The notes beneath the pieces were generated by a model. That model saw only the letters and a list, made by a program, of their open reading frames with translations. It did no database searches and was not told the origin of the DNA. Of a DNA stretch of 35,780 nt, positions 18,843 to 28,823 are shown one piece after another. Both the position numbers and the translations under genes were made by a program. The DNA is from Hymenopellis radicata (lineage: Eukaryota; Basidiomycota; Agaricomycetes; Agaricales; Physalacriaceae), in contig JADNRX010000528.1 of NCBI GenBank assembly GCA_015501595.1, positions 1-35,780 on the forward strand. Direction: 5' to 3'. Position 1 is the stretch's first letter, and every line of letters starts with the position of its first letter.

Positions 18843-19942
18843 CTAAGTGCTGCAATTTCGAACACTATCAAAACTTCTTTGGTTCTGTCGCATCACGTCT
18901 CTCTCAGATCTTTTGTGCCACGCATACAGCGCGCTTATCTGTGATTGATACATCTCCCTTTCCTCGTCCGCGAGGACGATGGGACGGCCCCATTTCAACC
19001 TCCTAAGAACAATGATATAGCACCAATAATAAGCAAGTCGTAAGGCCTCATAGCTCCGGTTAGGCTCTGTCTGTATTCGTGTAGACCAGACCTCCTTCAT
19101 CGTAACGACCTCAAGCGAAAGCCTCCTCTGTGCCTCCATGAAACGAGGGCGGTGGTCCGAGTCCGGCGGGATCAAGCGAATATAATTTAAGGCGAATGCG
19201 TTTACCACAGCAAATTGACTCGCCACGTCGTCCTTGTATGGAGAAAAGGGATGTCCCATCCTCACAGCTTCGATGAATGCCAACGGCGGCGGTGGATCGT
19301 TAGGACAACAAAGGGTGTTCAGACTCCTATCCAGCTGATTAAAAATGTCACGTATCCCGTTGAGAGTAGTCTTCCTTCGAGCTTGTATCGAGGAGTCGCA
19401 TGAGATGCCGATACATATGCGAAGGATTAAGAGGCTGCTGTCTCTGAATATTGCAGTGAGGGCGTCGTTGAAATCTGCCTGCATGTCGATGTCTGGGACG
19501 CCAAGCGCATGAGAATATTGCAACGACAGGCTTCGGAATGCGTGCTCACCGCGGGTGAGATTGCCCCACATCACCAGCCGTTGTAGGAAATTGATTAAAT
19601 CTTCTGTAGGTATCTCGCGCCGCGCATCCCGTGCTTTTGGATACAGCTGCAAAATCGGCTGACATAGGACCATGACCTGAGGTTTTCTGGTCCACAGATC
19701 ATCGAGGACAGGCCTGAGATCTCCGTGGTTGGTTGCTGAGGCGAGATCCATCAAATCGGTTCTGGAAACATTGTGAGATGAGAACCGGACTTGGAAAGGG
19801 GAAGACGATGGTACTGGGCGGATAGAATTTTTGTGAACGCCACCTCATCAGGTGTAAGGAGAGCATGAAGAAGCGAAGCTGTGTTGCGGTGCTCCTCTGG
19901 CCTCGAAGTCTCGCTTGACGGAAGAAAGGCGTAGGTAGACAT
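18843..19942 (-). CDS. Conserved-looking protein of unknown function
   Basis: Two exons (19942-19815 and 19761-18843) give 348 residues. A 53-nt intron (donor GTACCA, acceptor TTCCAG) joins KILSAQ to TDLMDLAS in phase. The start is the first in-frame ATG, followed by MSTYAFLPSSETSRPEE. The protein is mostly helical in appearance, with no signal peptide, membrane span or recognised motif. It includes a Pro run (CPNDPPPPLAF) and a C-terminal basic stretch. It lies 80 bp from the 5' LTR of the Gypsy element, which has cut it off from its former upstream region; its own TATA box remains (20004-20011). Confidence 0.6.
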
Positions 19943-20003
19943 AAGGGAGCCACACAAGGCAAGCAGGAAGTAGATATATGGAGCCCTTTCCCATCAATTC
20001 GCA

Positions 20004-20011
20004 CTTATATA
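20004..20011 (-). promoter_or_regulatory. TATA box of the minus-strand gene
   Basis: On the minus strand the motif reads TATATAAG, 62 bp upstream of the start codon at 19942. It is only 7 bp from the ACGT target duplication of the retrotransposon, so the insertion spared the core promoter but removed everything upstream. Confidence 0.6.
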
Positions 20012-20022
20012 GGCCAGGACGT

Positions 20023-20533
20023 TGTAGAAGGGTGCCGTGTCTTACACACCGAACGCGGCCGCAATCGGACTTAACGGACTTAAGCGGACTTAAGCCGATG
20101 GGCAAGAAAAGTAATCCTATTATATTTCCCGAACGGACACAGGAACGGTATTCGGTTTCACGCATATTACATTTTTACATTCAGTCTCTACCCAAGAAAA
20201 TTATGACCTTAGCTTAGCGTAGGTAGCCCGCATCGTGACTAGCCCGGACATTACTACGCGCCCGGATCACTAGATCGGACTTATAACTGCTCTGTAGTTA
20301 GTTTCTTTCCAGACCTTCGTACCACCACTCGGGTCAATCTCACAGTTTTATCTGCTCCTTATCTGTTCTGTCGTTGTAACGACTCCTGTTGCGACGACAT
20401 CCGGTATTTTACTCTACCACTCAACGCATATCTTCCCACGACCCACCTCCCAGCCACTCCACTAGCGTGCCTGTACGGATCCGACGACTCTCCCCCAATC
20501 TTGTCTCCGTGAGGATCATCTCACGCTTCGACA
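20023..20533 (+). repeat. 5' LTR
   Basis: This 511-bp repeat is the same as 28309-28819. It carries three CGGACTTAA motifs in near-tandem (20066, 20075, 20085) that contain the CTTAA(G) half-palindrome, and an AT-rich stretch (cctattatattt) that could act as a TATA region. The motif array is a candidate control site. Confidence 0.92.
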
Positions 20534-20534
20534 G

Positions 20535-20552
20535 TGGAGCCCACCGCGAGGG
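20535..20552 (+). other. Candidate primer binding site
   Basis: TGGAGCCCACCGCGAGGG begins 1 nt after the 5' LTR with the TGG expected to pair with a tRNA CCA end. The matching tRNA would end in GGTGGGCTCCA; I cannot say which one it is. Position is the main support. Confidence 0.5.
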
Positions 20553-20680
20553 GTAGCCGGACGTTTACAGCCCTAACCGAGTGCTGCATCGACTATATCT
20601 TTATCGACGTTACCAGCGTCTAGCACCAACCGTACCTTTATCTTAGCTTTATCTGAACCCAATCCCAACACATCTTCACC

Positions 20681-23182
20681 ATGCCTGCTGGAACTACTTC
20701 CACGACTACTCCTGCCAGTGCACAGTATGCACAGATCTACACACCCATGCCCATTCCTGGAACGCCTGCGGCACCCAAATATAATGGCTACAACACAAAG
20801 CTGTTCCTCGACACCCTCGTTCTCCATGGCCGTGCGGCCAACATCACCGACAAAGATGACCTCATCCCCTACATTGTCAGATACTCCTCAGATGAAGTTC
20901 GCGAGAACATTCAGCTTCTCGAGGAGTTTGATGATGACATACCTAACAAGACGTGGGATGCTGCCGTCAAGGTTCTTTCGCAGCTTTACGCATCGCGTAA
21001 CCGTCCTCGCGAGACTACAGTCGACGAGCTGAAGGCGTTTGTTAAACAAGCAGCCAATAAGCCTCCCTTCACTTCCAAAATCCAGATAGAAGCGTATTAC
21101 CGCGACTTTCTGAAGATCGCAGCACCTTTGAAGAAGAACAAAGCTCTTACAACGGAGGAGCACAATGCATACTTTGTTGACGGTTTACCTTCGGCTATGA
21201 AGGAAGGCTTCAACAACAAGCTCACCACCAAAAACCGTTCGCGCGCAACACCACCGACTATTACCCAAAGCATTGAAATCTTGGACAAACGCTTTGACAA
21301 GGACAGTTTCTTGTACGAGGACTGGAAGAACGTTAAGACGTTGAAGACTGTTCAGTTTGACGAGGAAGGAAACCGTGTTGTACAAGAGAAGCCGCGTACA
21401 GAGACCAAGGAGACAGTCATAGAGACTGTTCAGGATGAAATTCCTCCAGCTAAGTCGTCAACTCCACCTGGCTCAATTGAAGAGCTGACACGCGCTATGG
21501 AGGATATGCGGATTCATATCAGCCGTCTTGAAAGAGCTGCTCGAGAACAACCCAACACGACTCCATCATCTACACCTGCGCCTGCCGCACAGCCTACTGA
21601 GGAAGAGCCAGAGTATTGCTTTGGCTGCGGAGAAGACCACCCTGATCATGTAAGAGGAATTCGGAACTGCAGCGCAGTCAAACGCTTGCTAGCCGCGGGA
21701 AGGATCAGATATCACCCAGATACTGGACTTCTTGTACTTCCTGATCTCAAGAGGCTTCCGTATGTTCCACGCGGACAGCCTGGAGGTCTGCTCGCATATC
21801 TCGACCAGCAGATTCCTGAACCACCTCCTACCGCTCGCACTACCAATGCTGCGCCTCTTTCGGTTATCTTTGAAGACGGACATAACTTGGACCGCAACAA
21901 TCGTACAACCAAGGCGAACCCTGCACTACGCGATGGCAAAGATACGAACGTCCGCTTCAATCCTATGAAGCGTCCAGACACGTCTAAAGAGAAAGGCAAA
22001 GTTCCAGCTCAAAAGCCAGCTCCGCTCAGTACACCTCCTGCAACAAGGAACGATGCACAAGCACCAGGTTCTACATCTACGCCTCAGCCTCAGCGGGATC
22101 AGCCACAGAAGAACGTGAATATCCCACCACCGACGAACCCGATCAATCGTCAGGATGGTTGGAAGAAGTCTGTTCCGTCAAAAGACGTCGAAATGAAGGA
22201 TAGTACGAAGCAAGGGGCTAAAGATAGGTCCTCACAAAATACTCCGCAATACCGCATTACTTCCGACGTTCAGGAAAATGTCGACTACAAGAAGGTGTTC
22301 GACCGCATGATGGACAAGGAAGTTCAGGTCCCGATTCGCGAATTGATTGGGATTTCGCCTGCACTGCAAAAGATCATGAGCGAGAGTACTCGTCCAAGAC
22401 GCGAGTATTCCGCACGCCAAGCTGAGTACTCTTCTGCTCAAGCTGCGGAACTGTGCGCTAAGTACGACCTAGAGGCTATGGAGGAGATCTATCTCAACGG
22501 CTCAGACAATGACGCTGTGGAAGTTATCTATGCGGATGGAACTGAGGTCGAGTCACCTTATCGTGGCGCGTCTCTCGTAGTCAACAATCAAGACGTTGAA
22601 TGGACCACCAACTTTGTTCGTCGCAACGCCAGCGCTATGCCCATGCCATCCAAGCCTTTCCTAGCGATGATTACTGGAGCATTTACTGTGCATATCAACG
22701 ACGTACCGTTCCGTGTCATGATTGACACTGGATCGGAGCTCAATGTCTGCGACGCATCTATTCCAAACCGTTGCACATTACCTCTCGACTATACGGGCTC
22801 GAACTGGTCTTTACGCGGTATTCACGGTGGACCAGAGAGACTCGGCGGACTCTGCTCGAACGTAGACTTCAAGATTGGAAGCCACATATTCCCAATTTCA
22901 ATGTTCGTCTCGCAGAACGAGAAGATTGGAGCATTCGATATCATACTAGGACAGCCATTCCTCCACTGGTTCTCTTCTTCCATCGACTATAATCGATCTG
23001 GAGAAGTTCGCCTGACCCTTCGGAAGGATGGTGAACGTAACAAAATGCCCACACTTTCGATTGTCATTGTCGCAGCCGATGATCCCAGAAATCAGACAGA
23101 GATCCAGACAACCCGCCCTAATCATTCCACTACGATTGAAGAGGTTACGGACAGTGATGAAGAGGATAAGGAGGATTTTTAG
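20681..23182 (+). CDS. Gag with C-terminal aspartic protease (ORF1)
   Basis: A single 833-codon frame. Residues ~1-250 are the helical Gag/capsid part (LYASRNRPRETTVDELKAF, YYRDFLKIAAPL). A coiled segment (EELTRAMEDMRIHISRLERA) precedes a variant zinc knuckle near residue 312 (CFGCGEDHPDHVRGIRNC, spaced differently from the retroviral CX2CX4HX4C). A long Pro/Lys-rich linker follows. The protease lies at the C-terminus: FRVMIDTGSELNV at about residue 680 (DTGS active site) and FDIILGQPFLHW at about 755. The frame ends in an acidic tail and TAG, and pol lies one frame back (-1). Codon usage and an intact frame suggest recent activity. Confidence 0.9.
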   Translation: MPAGTTSTTTPASAQYAQIYTPMPIPGTPAAPKYNGYNTKLFLDTLVLHGRAANITDKDDLIPYIVRYSSDEVRENIQLLEEFDDDIPNKTWDAAVKVLSQLYASRNRPRETTVDELKAFVKQAANKPPFTSKIQIEAYYRDFLKIAAPLKKNKALTTEEHNAYFVDGLPSAMKEGFNNKLTTKNRSRATPPTITQSIEILDKRFDKDSFLYEDWKNVKTLKTVQFDEEGNRVVQEKPRTETKETVIETVQDEIPPAKSSTPPGSIEELTRAMEDMRIHISRLERAAREQPNTTPSSTPAPAAQPTEEEPEYCFGCGEDHPDHVRGIRNCSAVKRLLAAGRIRYHPDTGLLVLPDLKRLPYVPRGQPGGLLAYLDQQIPEPPPTARTTNAAPLSVIFEDGHNLDRNNRTTKANPALRDGKDTNVRFNPMKRPDTSKEKGKVPAQKPAPLSTPPATRNDAQAPGSTSTPQPQRDQPQKNVNIPPPTNPINRQDGWKKSVPSKDVEMKDSTKQGAKDRSSQNTPQYRITSDVQENVDYKKVFDRMMDKEVQVPIRELIGISPALQKIMSESTRPRREYSARQAEYSSAQAAELCAKYDLEAMEEIYLNGSDNDAVEVIYADGTEVESPYRGASLVVNNQDVEWTTNFVRRNASAMPMPSKPFLAMITGAFTVHINDVPFRVMIDTGSELNVCDASIPNRCTLPLDYTGSNWSLRGIHGGPERLGGLCSNVDFKIGSHIFPISMFVSQNEKIGAFDIILGQPFLHWFSSSIDYNRSGEVRLTLRKDGERNKMPTLSIVIVAADDPRNQTEIQTTRPNHSTTIEEVTDSDEEDKEDF
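23170..23182 (+). promoter_or_regulatory. Possible -1 frameshift window between gag and pol
   Basis: The pol frame is open upstream of its first ATG back to a stop at 23167-23169, so it overlaps the end of gag by 13 nt. A T5 run sits directly before the gag stop (GAT TTT TAG). Slipping back one base on TTT would lead into pol. It is not a textbook heptamer, so re-initiation at ATG 23251 is the alternative. Confidence 0.3.
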
Positions 23183-23250
23183 CTGGGGAGCGGAACGCGA
23201 AGGTCTTCCGTTCCCATCCAGCTGTACTGGGAAGATCCTTCGAATGTTTG

Positions 23251-26200
23251 ATGGGAAATAACGAATACTCAGACTTTGATTCCTTACTTCACCTGTCTCC
23301 ACCTGAACAATACGACACTCTCATTCACGATTATCTCCGCGTGAACGCACTCGACCCACATACTCTCCCGTCCACACCATGGACAGACCGCGCAACATCT
23401 ACCTATGCCTCTAACATACTTTCCACCACTGGAGCACGCCCAAAGAAGACTGGCCGCAAGTACAAAAACGAACACCAGCGCTATCGACCGGTACCGTCGT
23501 ACATGCCAGATCCGGCTGCTCAAGTTTTCAAGCCTATCCCAATCCTTCCACAAACCATCCTACCAACTCACCCTATCCCCTACGAGCATCAAATATACAA
23601 TCCCCGCATCACGCGGGAACGTATGAACGCCATGCTGGCAAAATCTGACTTAACGCCCTTTCATAAAGAGGAAATCGACCTACTTGTTCATGTCATACTA
23701 GCACGATCACAAGCCTTTGCCTTTGACATCACGGAAAAAGGCCTCTTTAACCCCGCATACTATCCCGACTATGTCATCCCAACCATCGAACATACGCCAT
23801 GGCAACGACCGCCTATGAAGCTGCCACGTGCCGTTCTCAATGATGTACGCGAAGAAATCCGACGCTGCATAGCGATTGGGAAGTTCGAACCTACGGTCTC
23901 CAGCTACCGCTCTCCAATGTTTACCGTGGCGAAGAAGCCTGGCTCCAAGCCACCTATACGTTTGATCTTAAATGTTGAAGAGCTCAACGCTGTCACGGTG
24001 AGAGATTCCTCTCTACCTCCGAACATAAACGACTTCGCTGAATCATACGCTGGATACTCGGTCTATTTTCTCGGAGATCTGTTTTCCGGATTCGATGCCT
24101 GCATGGTTGATGAAGCTTCACGCCCACTACAAGCATTCTCAAGTATTGAAGGCGCTCTTCAGCAGACCATCCTTGTACAAGGCTTTACCAACTCCATACA
24201 AGAATTCTCCCGCCGAGTAATGCATGCTCTCAAGCCTTGTCGAGATGAAGATATCGCTAACAATTACATCGATGATTGTGGTGTTCGCGGACCTCCGACT
24301 CGCTATAACGATGAACCCATTGATGACAACGAGCGCATTCGAAGGTTTTGGTGGGAATTCGTCCAAAACATCGACAAGTTTCTAGCCGCCTTGATTGCTG
24401 CTGGCATCACGATCTCCGCTGCGAAAGCCATTCTAGCTACACTCGAGCTCAGCATAGCCGGATCCCTTGTCGCACTTGCAGGATGGATCGTTCCGCCTGA
24501 CCTTATCTCCAAGGTGCTAAAATGGCCTATACCTATAGACGTTAGCGAAGTCCGGATGTTTCTCGGACTCGCTGGCGGAGCAAGACGTTGGATTCGCAAC
24601 TATGCTATCATCACCAAACCACTCTCAGTCCTTTTACGCGACGAAACCCCCTTCGAGATCACTGATGACGTAATCAACTCAATTGAGCACTTGAAGAAAC
24701 GCTTGACAACAGTGCCAATCTTGATTCGGGTGAACTACGACAAGGCGAGGCTCCTCGTTCGTCCTCCTAGAGACAGCGATGAAGGACTCCTTATCCTCGG
24801 CGTTGACTCGAGTTGGATGGGTGCTGGTTGGGCTCTGTATCAGATTACAGACGGAGTCAAAAAGCCCGCAATGTATGGATCGTGCACGTTCAACTCCACG
24901 CAGCAAAACTATGGACAACCAAAGTCTGAAGTTTTCGGAGTCTTCTGCGCTCTGAAAGATTGGCGTCATCGTATCTGGGGAGTACATTTTTGCCTTGAAC
25001 ATGATGCAGTATCGCTCGCTAAGATGCTCCGTGATCCAGATGATGTTCCAAACGCGCCTATGCTACGCTGGATACATTGGATTGGTCTCTTCGACTTTGA
25101 GACTCGCCACGTCCCCGCTACATCATTAAGGATGGAAGACGCGCTTTCTCGGACGCGAATTGATACAGAGTACCCGAACTCAGCGGATGATGCTGAAGAA
25201 TTCCTCGATGCATACGACCTTGCATATGGCTCACGACACCTCATTTCTCCATCTGAACGCTCGCCCACTACGCTTACAAACTTCGTTCTCCGTGCATTGC
25301 AAATCAAGCACTCTAACCCATTCCTTGCCAAATGGGACAGTATCAGCTCCTTGATCCCAGTCTATCGGACATCAAACGCTCTTAAGATCTATGGCAAACC
25401 AGGTTACAATATGTTCTGTTCCATCTTAGCAGGCGATGTCTATTCGCTTGTCACACACTGCGCCCTTCGGAATGTTCAAATCTGGAACTACAGACAGTGT
25501 CCAGAAGCACGCTCGCCTCCGAAAGTTGTGCGCACAGCATTGGAATACCTCTACGACGGTGAAACTGTCACTCTGGAGACATATATCTATGGCGCGGACA
25601 TGTCAACAGTCGCCAAGATGACCTCAGAGCCATGCACAGAATGGCCGGTAGAGATGAACGTTCATCCAGTTGACAAGAAGGACGATGCGGACAAGAAGAG
25701 TCATAAATTTGGCACTAGGGACAAGGATGATGGGGAATTTTGGAACGAGTTACGTGAATTTCTGCAATCTCAGTGTTATCCAAGTCGACTATCCACCGAT
25801 ACAGAACGTCTTCGCTACCTACGACGCTCACGTCGTTACTTCATGCGAGATGGACGCATGTGGTGCGCAGCAAAAGCCAACTCGGGACGTCCACCACGAG
25901 TCGTCATAACTGATCTCAAGAAGCGCCAGCCTCTCATTGCACAAGCACATAACCAATGTGGTCATCGTGGCAGGGACGCCACTTACAAACTTTTGGTCGA
26001 CAGATTCTACTGGCCTAACCTCTATGATGATGTCTCTTGGTTCGTCCGTTCCTGCATCGAATGCCAGAAATTGATGGTCAAACAACCCGTACTGCCCTAT
26101 AACGAGTCCACCACCGCTCCGCTTTTACGCCATTTTGACCTGGACACGATCAAGATGCCAACCGGGACAGGCGGTGTGGAATACATCATTCACGCTATCG

Positions 26201-26427
26201 AACGGAATATCCTATGGCCGGAAGCACGAGCTATCAAAGCTGCAAATGCAAAGACAGTCGCCAAGTTCATATACGAAGACATCATCTGCCGCTACAGCTG
26301 TGTGCCGGTGATTACGATGGATGGAGGTGCAGAGTTTCAAGGCGAAGTTATCTTTCTGCTACGCTCCCTCTACAAATGCACGGTCATCATTTCGACACCA
26401 TATCATCCACAAGGAACGCACCGATAG
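23251..26427 (+). CDS. Pol: reverse transcriptase, RNase H and N-terminal integrase (ORF2)
   Basis: From ATG 23251 the frame runs 1058 residues. Reverse transcriptase occupies about residues 170-420 with an aspartate in FLGDLFSGFD and the catalytic YIDD at about 339. RNase H begins near residue 517 (GVDSSWMGAGWALYQ) and has the HVPATSLRMEDALSR end motif. The integrase zinc domain (H...H...SCIECQ) spans about 898-935, followed by the first two catalytic acids (FDLDTIKMP near 961 and TMDGGAEFQ near 1024). The frame then reaches TAG at 26425-26427, right after YHPQG, where the catalytic glutamate segment should start. That segment lies one frame back. There is no intron signal at the break. Confidence 0.9.
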   Translation: MGNNEYSDFDSLLHLSPPEQYDTLIHDYLRVNALDPHTLPSTPWTDRATSTYASNILSTTGARPKKTGRKYKNEHQRYRPVPSYMPDPAAQVFKPIPILPQTILPTHPIPYEHQIYNPRITRERMNAMLAKSDLTPFHKEEIDLLVHVILARSQAFAFDITEKGLFNPAYYPDYVIPTIEHTPWQRPPMKLPRAVLNDVREEIRRCIAIGKFEPTVSSYRSPMFTVAKKPGSKPPIRLILNVEELNAVTVRDSSLPPNINDFAESYAGYSVYFLGDLFSGFDACMVDEASRPLQAFSSIEGALQQTILVQGFTNSIQEFSRRVMHALKPCRDEDIANNYIDDCGVRGPPTRYNDEPIDDNERIRRFWWEFVQNIDKFLAALIAAGITISAAKAILATLELSIAGSLVALAGWIVPPDLISKVLKWPIPIDVSEVRMFLGLAGGARRWIRNYAIITKPLSVLLRDETPFEITDDVINSIEHLKKRLTTVPILIRVNYDKARLLVRPPRDSDEGLLILGVDSSWMGAGWALYQITDGVKKPAMYGSCTFNSTQQNYGQPKSEVFGVFCALKDWRHRIWGVHFCLEHDAVSLAKMLRDPDDVPNAPMLRWIHWIGLFDFETRHVPATSLRMEDALSRTRIDTEYPNSADDAEEFLDAYDLAYGSRHLISPSERSPTTLTNFVLRALQIKHSNPFLAKWDSISSLIPVYRTSNALKIYGKPGYNMFCSILAGDVYSLVTHCALRNVQIWNYRQCPEARSPPKVVRTALEYLYDGETVTLETYIYGADMSTVAKMTSEPCTEWPVEMNVHPVDKKDDADKKSHKFGTRDKDDGEFWNELREFLQSQCYPSRLSTDTERLRYLRRSRRYFMRDGRMWCAAKANSGRPPRVVITDLKKRQPLIAQAHNQCGHRGRDATYKLLVDRFYWPNLYDDVSWFVRSCIECQKLMVKQPVLPYNESTTAPLLRHFDLDTIKMPTGTGGVEYIIHAIERNILWPEARAIKAANAKTVAKFIYEDIICRYSCVPVITMDGGAEFQGEVIFLLRSLYKCTVIISTPYHPQGTHR

Positions 26428-27116
26428 AACGCGCACATCAGCCACTGGTATCTGCACTCTTTAAGCTTGCTGGAGACGCGAAAGGCAATTGGCCTCTCTT
26501 CCTCTACGCTGCTCTATTCGCCATTCGCGTTACAGTCAGCCGCTCCTCAGGCTTCTCTCCCTACTATCTCCTCTATGGCCAGCAGCCAGTATTCTCCTTT
26601 GACCTAGAAGAGGTTACTTGGCAAATGCTTGACTGGGACAAAGTTGAGACGTTCGAGGATTTGATTCTGATTCGCGCGCGGCAGATCACAAGGCGAAATG
26701 AGAAGATGATTGAGGCTTTGAAGAGCTTGAGAGAGAGCAGACGTCGTGCAATTGAAGACCTAGCTAAGCGGAACCACTTCAAATTTGACTTCGCTGACTA
26801 CGAAGAAGGGATGTACGTGTGGCTACGGGAATCACGACTTGACGAGATCAAAGGCGGAAAAGGAGAATGGACCTACGCTGGGCCATACGTCATTCACGAG
26901 AAGCGTCGTGGAGACACAGTTGTTCTTCGTGAACTGTCTGGTGCAGTTATGCGCGGTTGCGTGAACATTCGTCGCCTTAGGCTATTCTATTTCCGGCCGG
27001 AAAACCAGACGCTACGGTCAAAACTGTCCTCAAACATCGAGATCGCCGCAGACACAAACTTCATGAGCCGACTGGATCTTGTCTACGAGTACCGTGCTAA
27101 GCACGGACTCTACTAA
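26414..27116 (+). pseudogene. C-terminal integrase, out of frame with pol
   Basis: The frame continues the integrase: APIERAHQPLVSALF contains the expected catalytic glutamate (codon 26427-26429), then NWPLFLYAALFAIR, GFSPYYLLYGQQP, a basic helical stretch and a GPYVIHEKRRG C-terminal domain, ending at TAA 27114-27116. It has no start of its own at the join. The break fits one missing base at 26413-26418. No chromodomain is recognised at the end. Confidence 0.85.
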
Positions 27117-27343
27117 CAAGAGACATAAACGACTCAGGCGATCTGAACGCGAAGAAGACCCACATACCCAAGTTTCATCTCATCTGGCTCAAACTGTATC
27201 ACCAATTCCACATCTGTCTTTCTTTCCTAGCCAAGAATAACGGCCGCCATTCGTTTAAAAAGACAACGCCATTCTCAGTATCATCAACTCCCCACCCGCA
27301 CGCTCCACTTGCCCCCTATCAAACTTCATTCAGCCAGACAAGC

Positions 27344-28294
27344 ATGCCTCTCCAGGTTATCCATAACATTGATACCGACGAAATCACCATCGAGGAGCAT
27401 GACGACATGCCCGCCTTTACACGAGAGCTTTATCCGGACGAGAAACCTAAGCTCTGGTTTACACCGAGCACACTTAGGGAGTATTATTGGTGCACGCGCT
27501 CATGCCCGTCGTTCAGCAAAGAGCTTATACATTTCAACTTCGCCAATTCAATACCACGTAATGGCGTTCAGCTGGCAACGGTCTTCAATGACACCCTGTC
27601 TCTGGACAATGGCTGTCTTATGCGTCCTTTCGCTAATGACCATGACCATCCTATCCACCCATTCATGCTCTCTGATGTACCACCATTTTCGCTCGTCAAA
27701 ATCTCCTTCTCCCGACCCATCATCGTCTACAACCATGAAGGCGTAGATGTCAGAATCACTGTATGGGTGCGAGATCCGTTTCTCACGCAAACTGAGATTT
27801 GGTGCTATTGCACAGAGGGAATTGAACCGGACAGGTATAGACACACTGGCAGAGATCGCGACGGGAGATGTTATCCCTTCAACATGGATTACCTGGATGA
27901 GATAGCGAGAAGTATGACAGTGAAGAGAGGCAAGCTCCATTGGGTGGACGACAATGGCGAAACAGGCAGATATTACGATGGGATGGACTTCTACCAGGAC
28001 CGAAGAGAAGTTCTGCCACTGTACGCCGGGCCACACGTCTTCACATACAACACCTATGACAAGGCGCTCGCGATAATGGAGAAGGAACTGCATAAGCGGT
28101 ACATCGATGGCCTTGCTTTGGCACTTCACGAACACCTGTACAATGGACTGCATCCCGCACCCCAGCACAACCGACACAGAGCCAAAGACAGATTGCCGAC
28201 ACACATCTACCCTGCAGAAATCAGCGATGTTGATGATGAGATAGAGGATCGGATCATCGGACGTGTAAAGCGAGAGGCCGAGGACGACCTCTAA
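27344..28294 (+). CDS. Extra ORF3 of the Gypsy element, unknown function
   Basis: An intact 316-codon frame lies between pol and the 3' LTR, in the place where env sits in retroviruses and env-carrying Gypsy elements. Its ATG is 227 nt after the pol end. No signal peptide, membrane segment or coiled coil is visible, so it is not envelope-like. It has several Trp, Tyr and Cys residues (REYYWCTRSCPSF, EIWCYCTEG), a central VWVRDPFL stretch and an acidic end (ISDVDDEIEDRIIG). I do not recognise the family. Its intact state beside a broken integrase suggests that it was still under selection or was recently functional. The antisense strand is also open here for 218 codons, which is probably a codon-bias shadow. 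Confidence 0.75.
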   Translation: MPLQVIHNIDTDEITIEEHDDMPAFTRELYPDEKPKLWFTPSTLREYYWCTRSCPSFSKELIHFNFANSIPRNGVQLATVFNDTLSLDNGCLMRPFANDHDHPIHPFMLSDVPPFSLVKISFSRPIIVYNHEGVDVRITVWVRDPFLTQTEIWCYCTEGIEPDRYRHTGRDRDGRCYPFNMDYLDEIARSMTVKRGKLHWVDDNGETGRYYDGMDFYQDRREVLPLYAGPHVFTYNTYDKALAIMEKELHKRYIDGLALALHEHLYNGLHPAPQHNRHRAKDRLPTHIYPAEISDVDDEIEDRIIGRVKREAEDDL

Positions 28295-28308
28295 CTTCTA
28301 ACAGCCAC

Positions 28309-28819
28309 TGTAGAAGGGTGCCGTGTCTTACACACCGAACGCGGCCGCAATCGGACTTAACGGACTTAAGCGGACTTAAGCCGATGGGCAAGAAAAGTAA
28401 TCCTATTATATTTCCCGAACGGACACAGGAACGGTATTCGGTTTCACGCATATTACATTTTTACATTCAGTCTCTACCCAAGAAAATTATGACCTTAGCT
28501 TAGCGTAGGTAGCCCGCATCGTGACTAGCCCGGACATTACTACGCGCCCGGATCACTAGATCGGACTTATAACTGCTCTGTAGTTAGTTTCTTTCCAGAC
28601 CTTCGTACCACCACTCGGGTCAATCTCACAGTTTTATCTGCTCCTTATCTGTTCTGTCGTTGTAACGACTCCTGTTGCGACGACATCCGGTATTTTACTC
28701 TACCACTCAACGCATATCTTCCCACGACCCACCTCCCAGCCACTCCACTAGCGTGCCTGTACGGATCCGACGACTCTCCCCCAATCTTGTCTCCGTGAGG
28801 ATCATCTCACGCTTCGACA
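28309..28819 (+). repeat. 3' LTR
   Basis: This repeat matches the 5' LTR over 511 bp without any difference that I can see. The ACGT duplication follows at 28820-28823. The LTR points toward the SUMO gene, whose start codon is 416 bp further on, so LTR-driven transcription could read into it. Confidence 0.92.
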
Positions 28820-28823
28820 ACGT

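Larger units (their letters stand above)
20023..28819 (+). mobile_element. Full-length Ty3/Gypsy LTR retrotransposon
   Basis: The element is 8797 bp, with two 511-bp LTRs starting TG and ending CA, flanked by a 4-bp ACGT duplication (20019-20022 and 28820-28823). The order gag-protease, reverse transcriptase, RNase H, integrase marks it as Ty3/Gypsy. The wording of its RT and RNase H region resembles agaricomycete Gypsy elements. LTRs look identical by eye, so the insertion is young. A third ORF follows pol. No clean polypurine tract is visible before the 3' LTR. The integrase is broken by a frameshift, so this copy should not transpose on its own unless the break is an assembly error. Confidence 0.92.

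Noticed and set aside
20023..20217. Short ORFs on both strands inside the LTRs
   Set aside because: They recur in both LTRs, are under 80 codons within the LTR and have no protein-like motifs; chance frames in the repeat.
27548..28204. 218-codon minus-strand frame
   Set aside because: It lies entirely antisense to ORF3 of the retrotransposon and has no features of its own.
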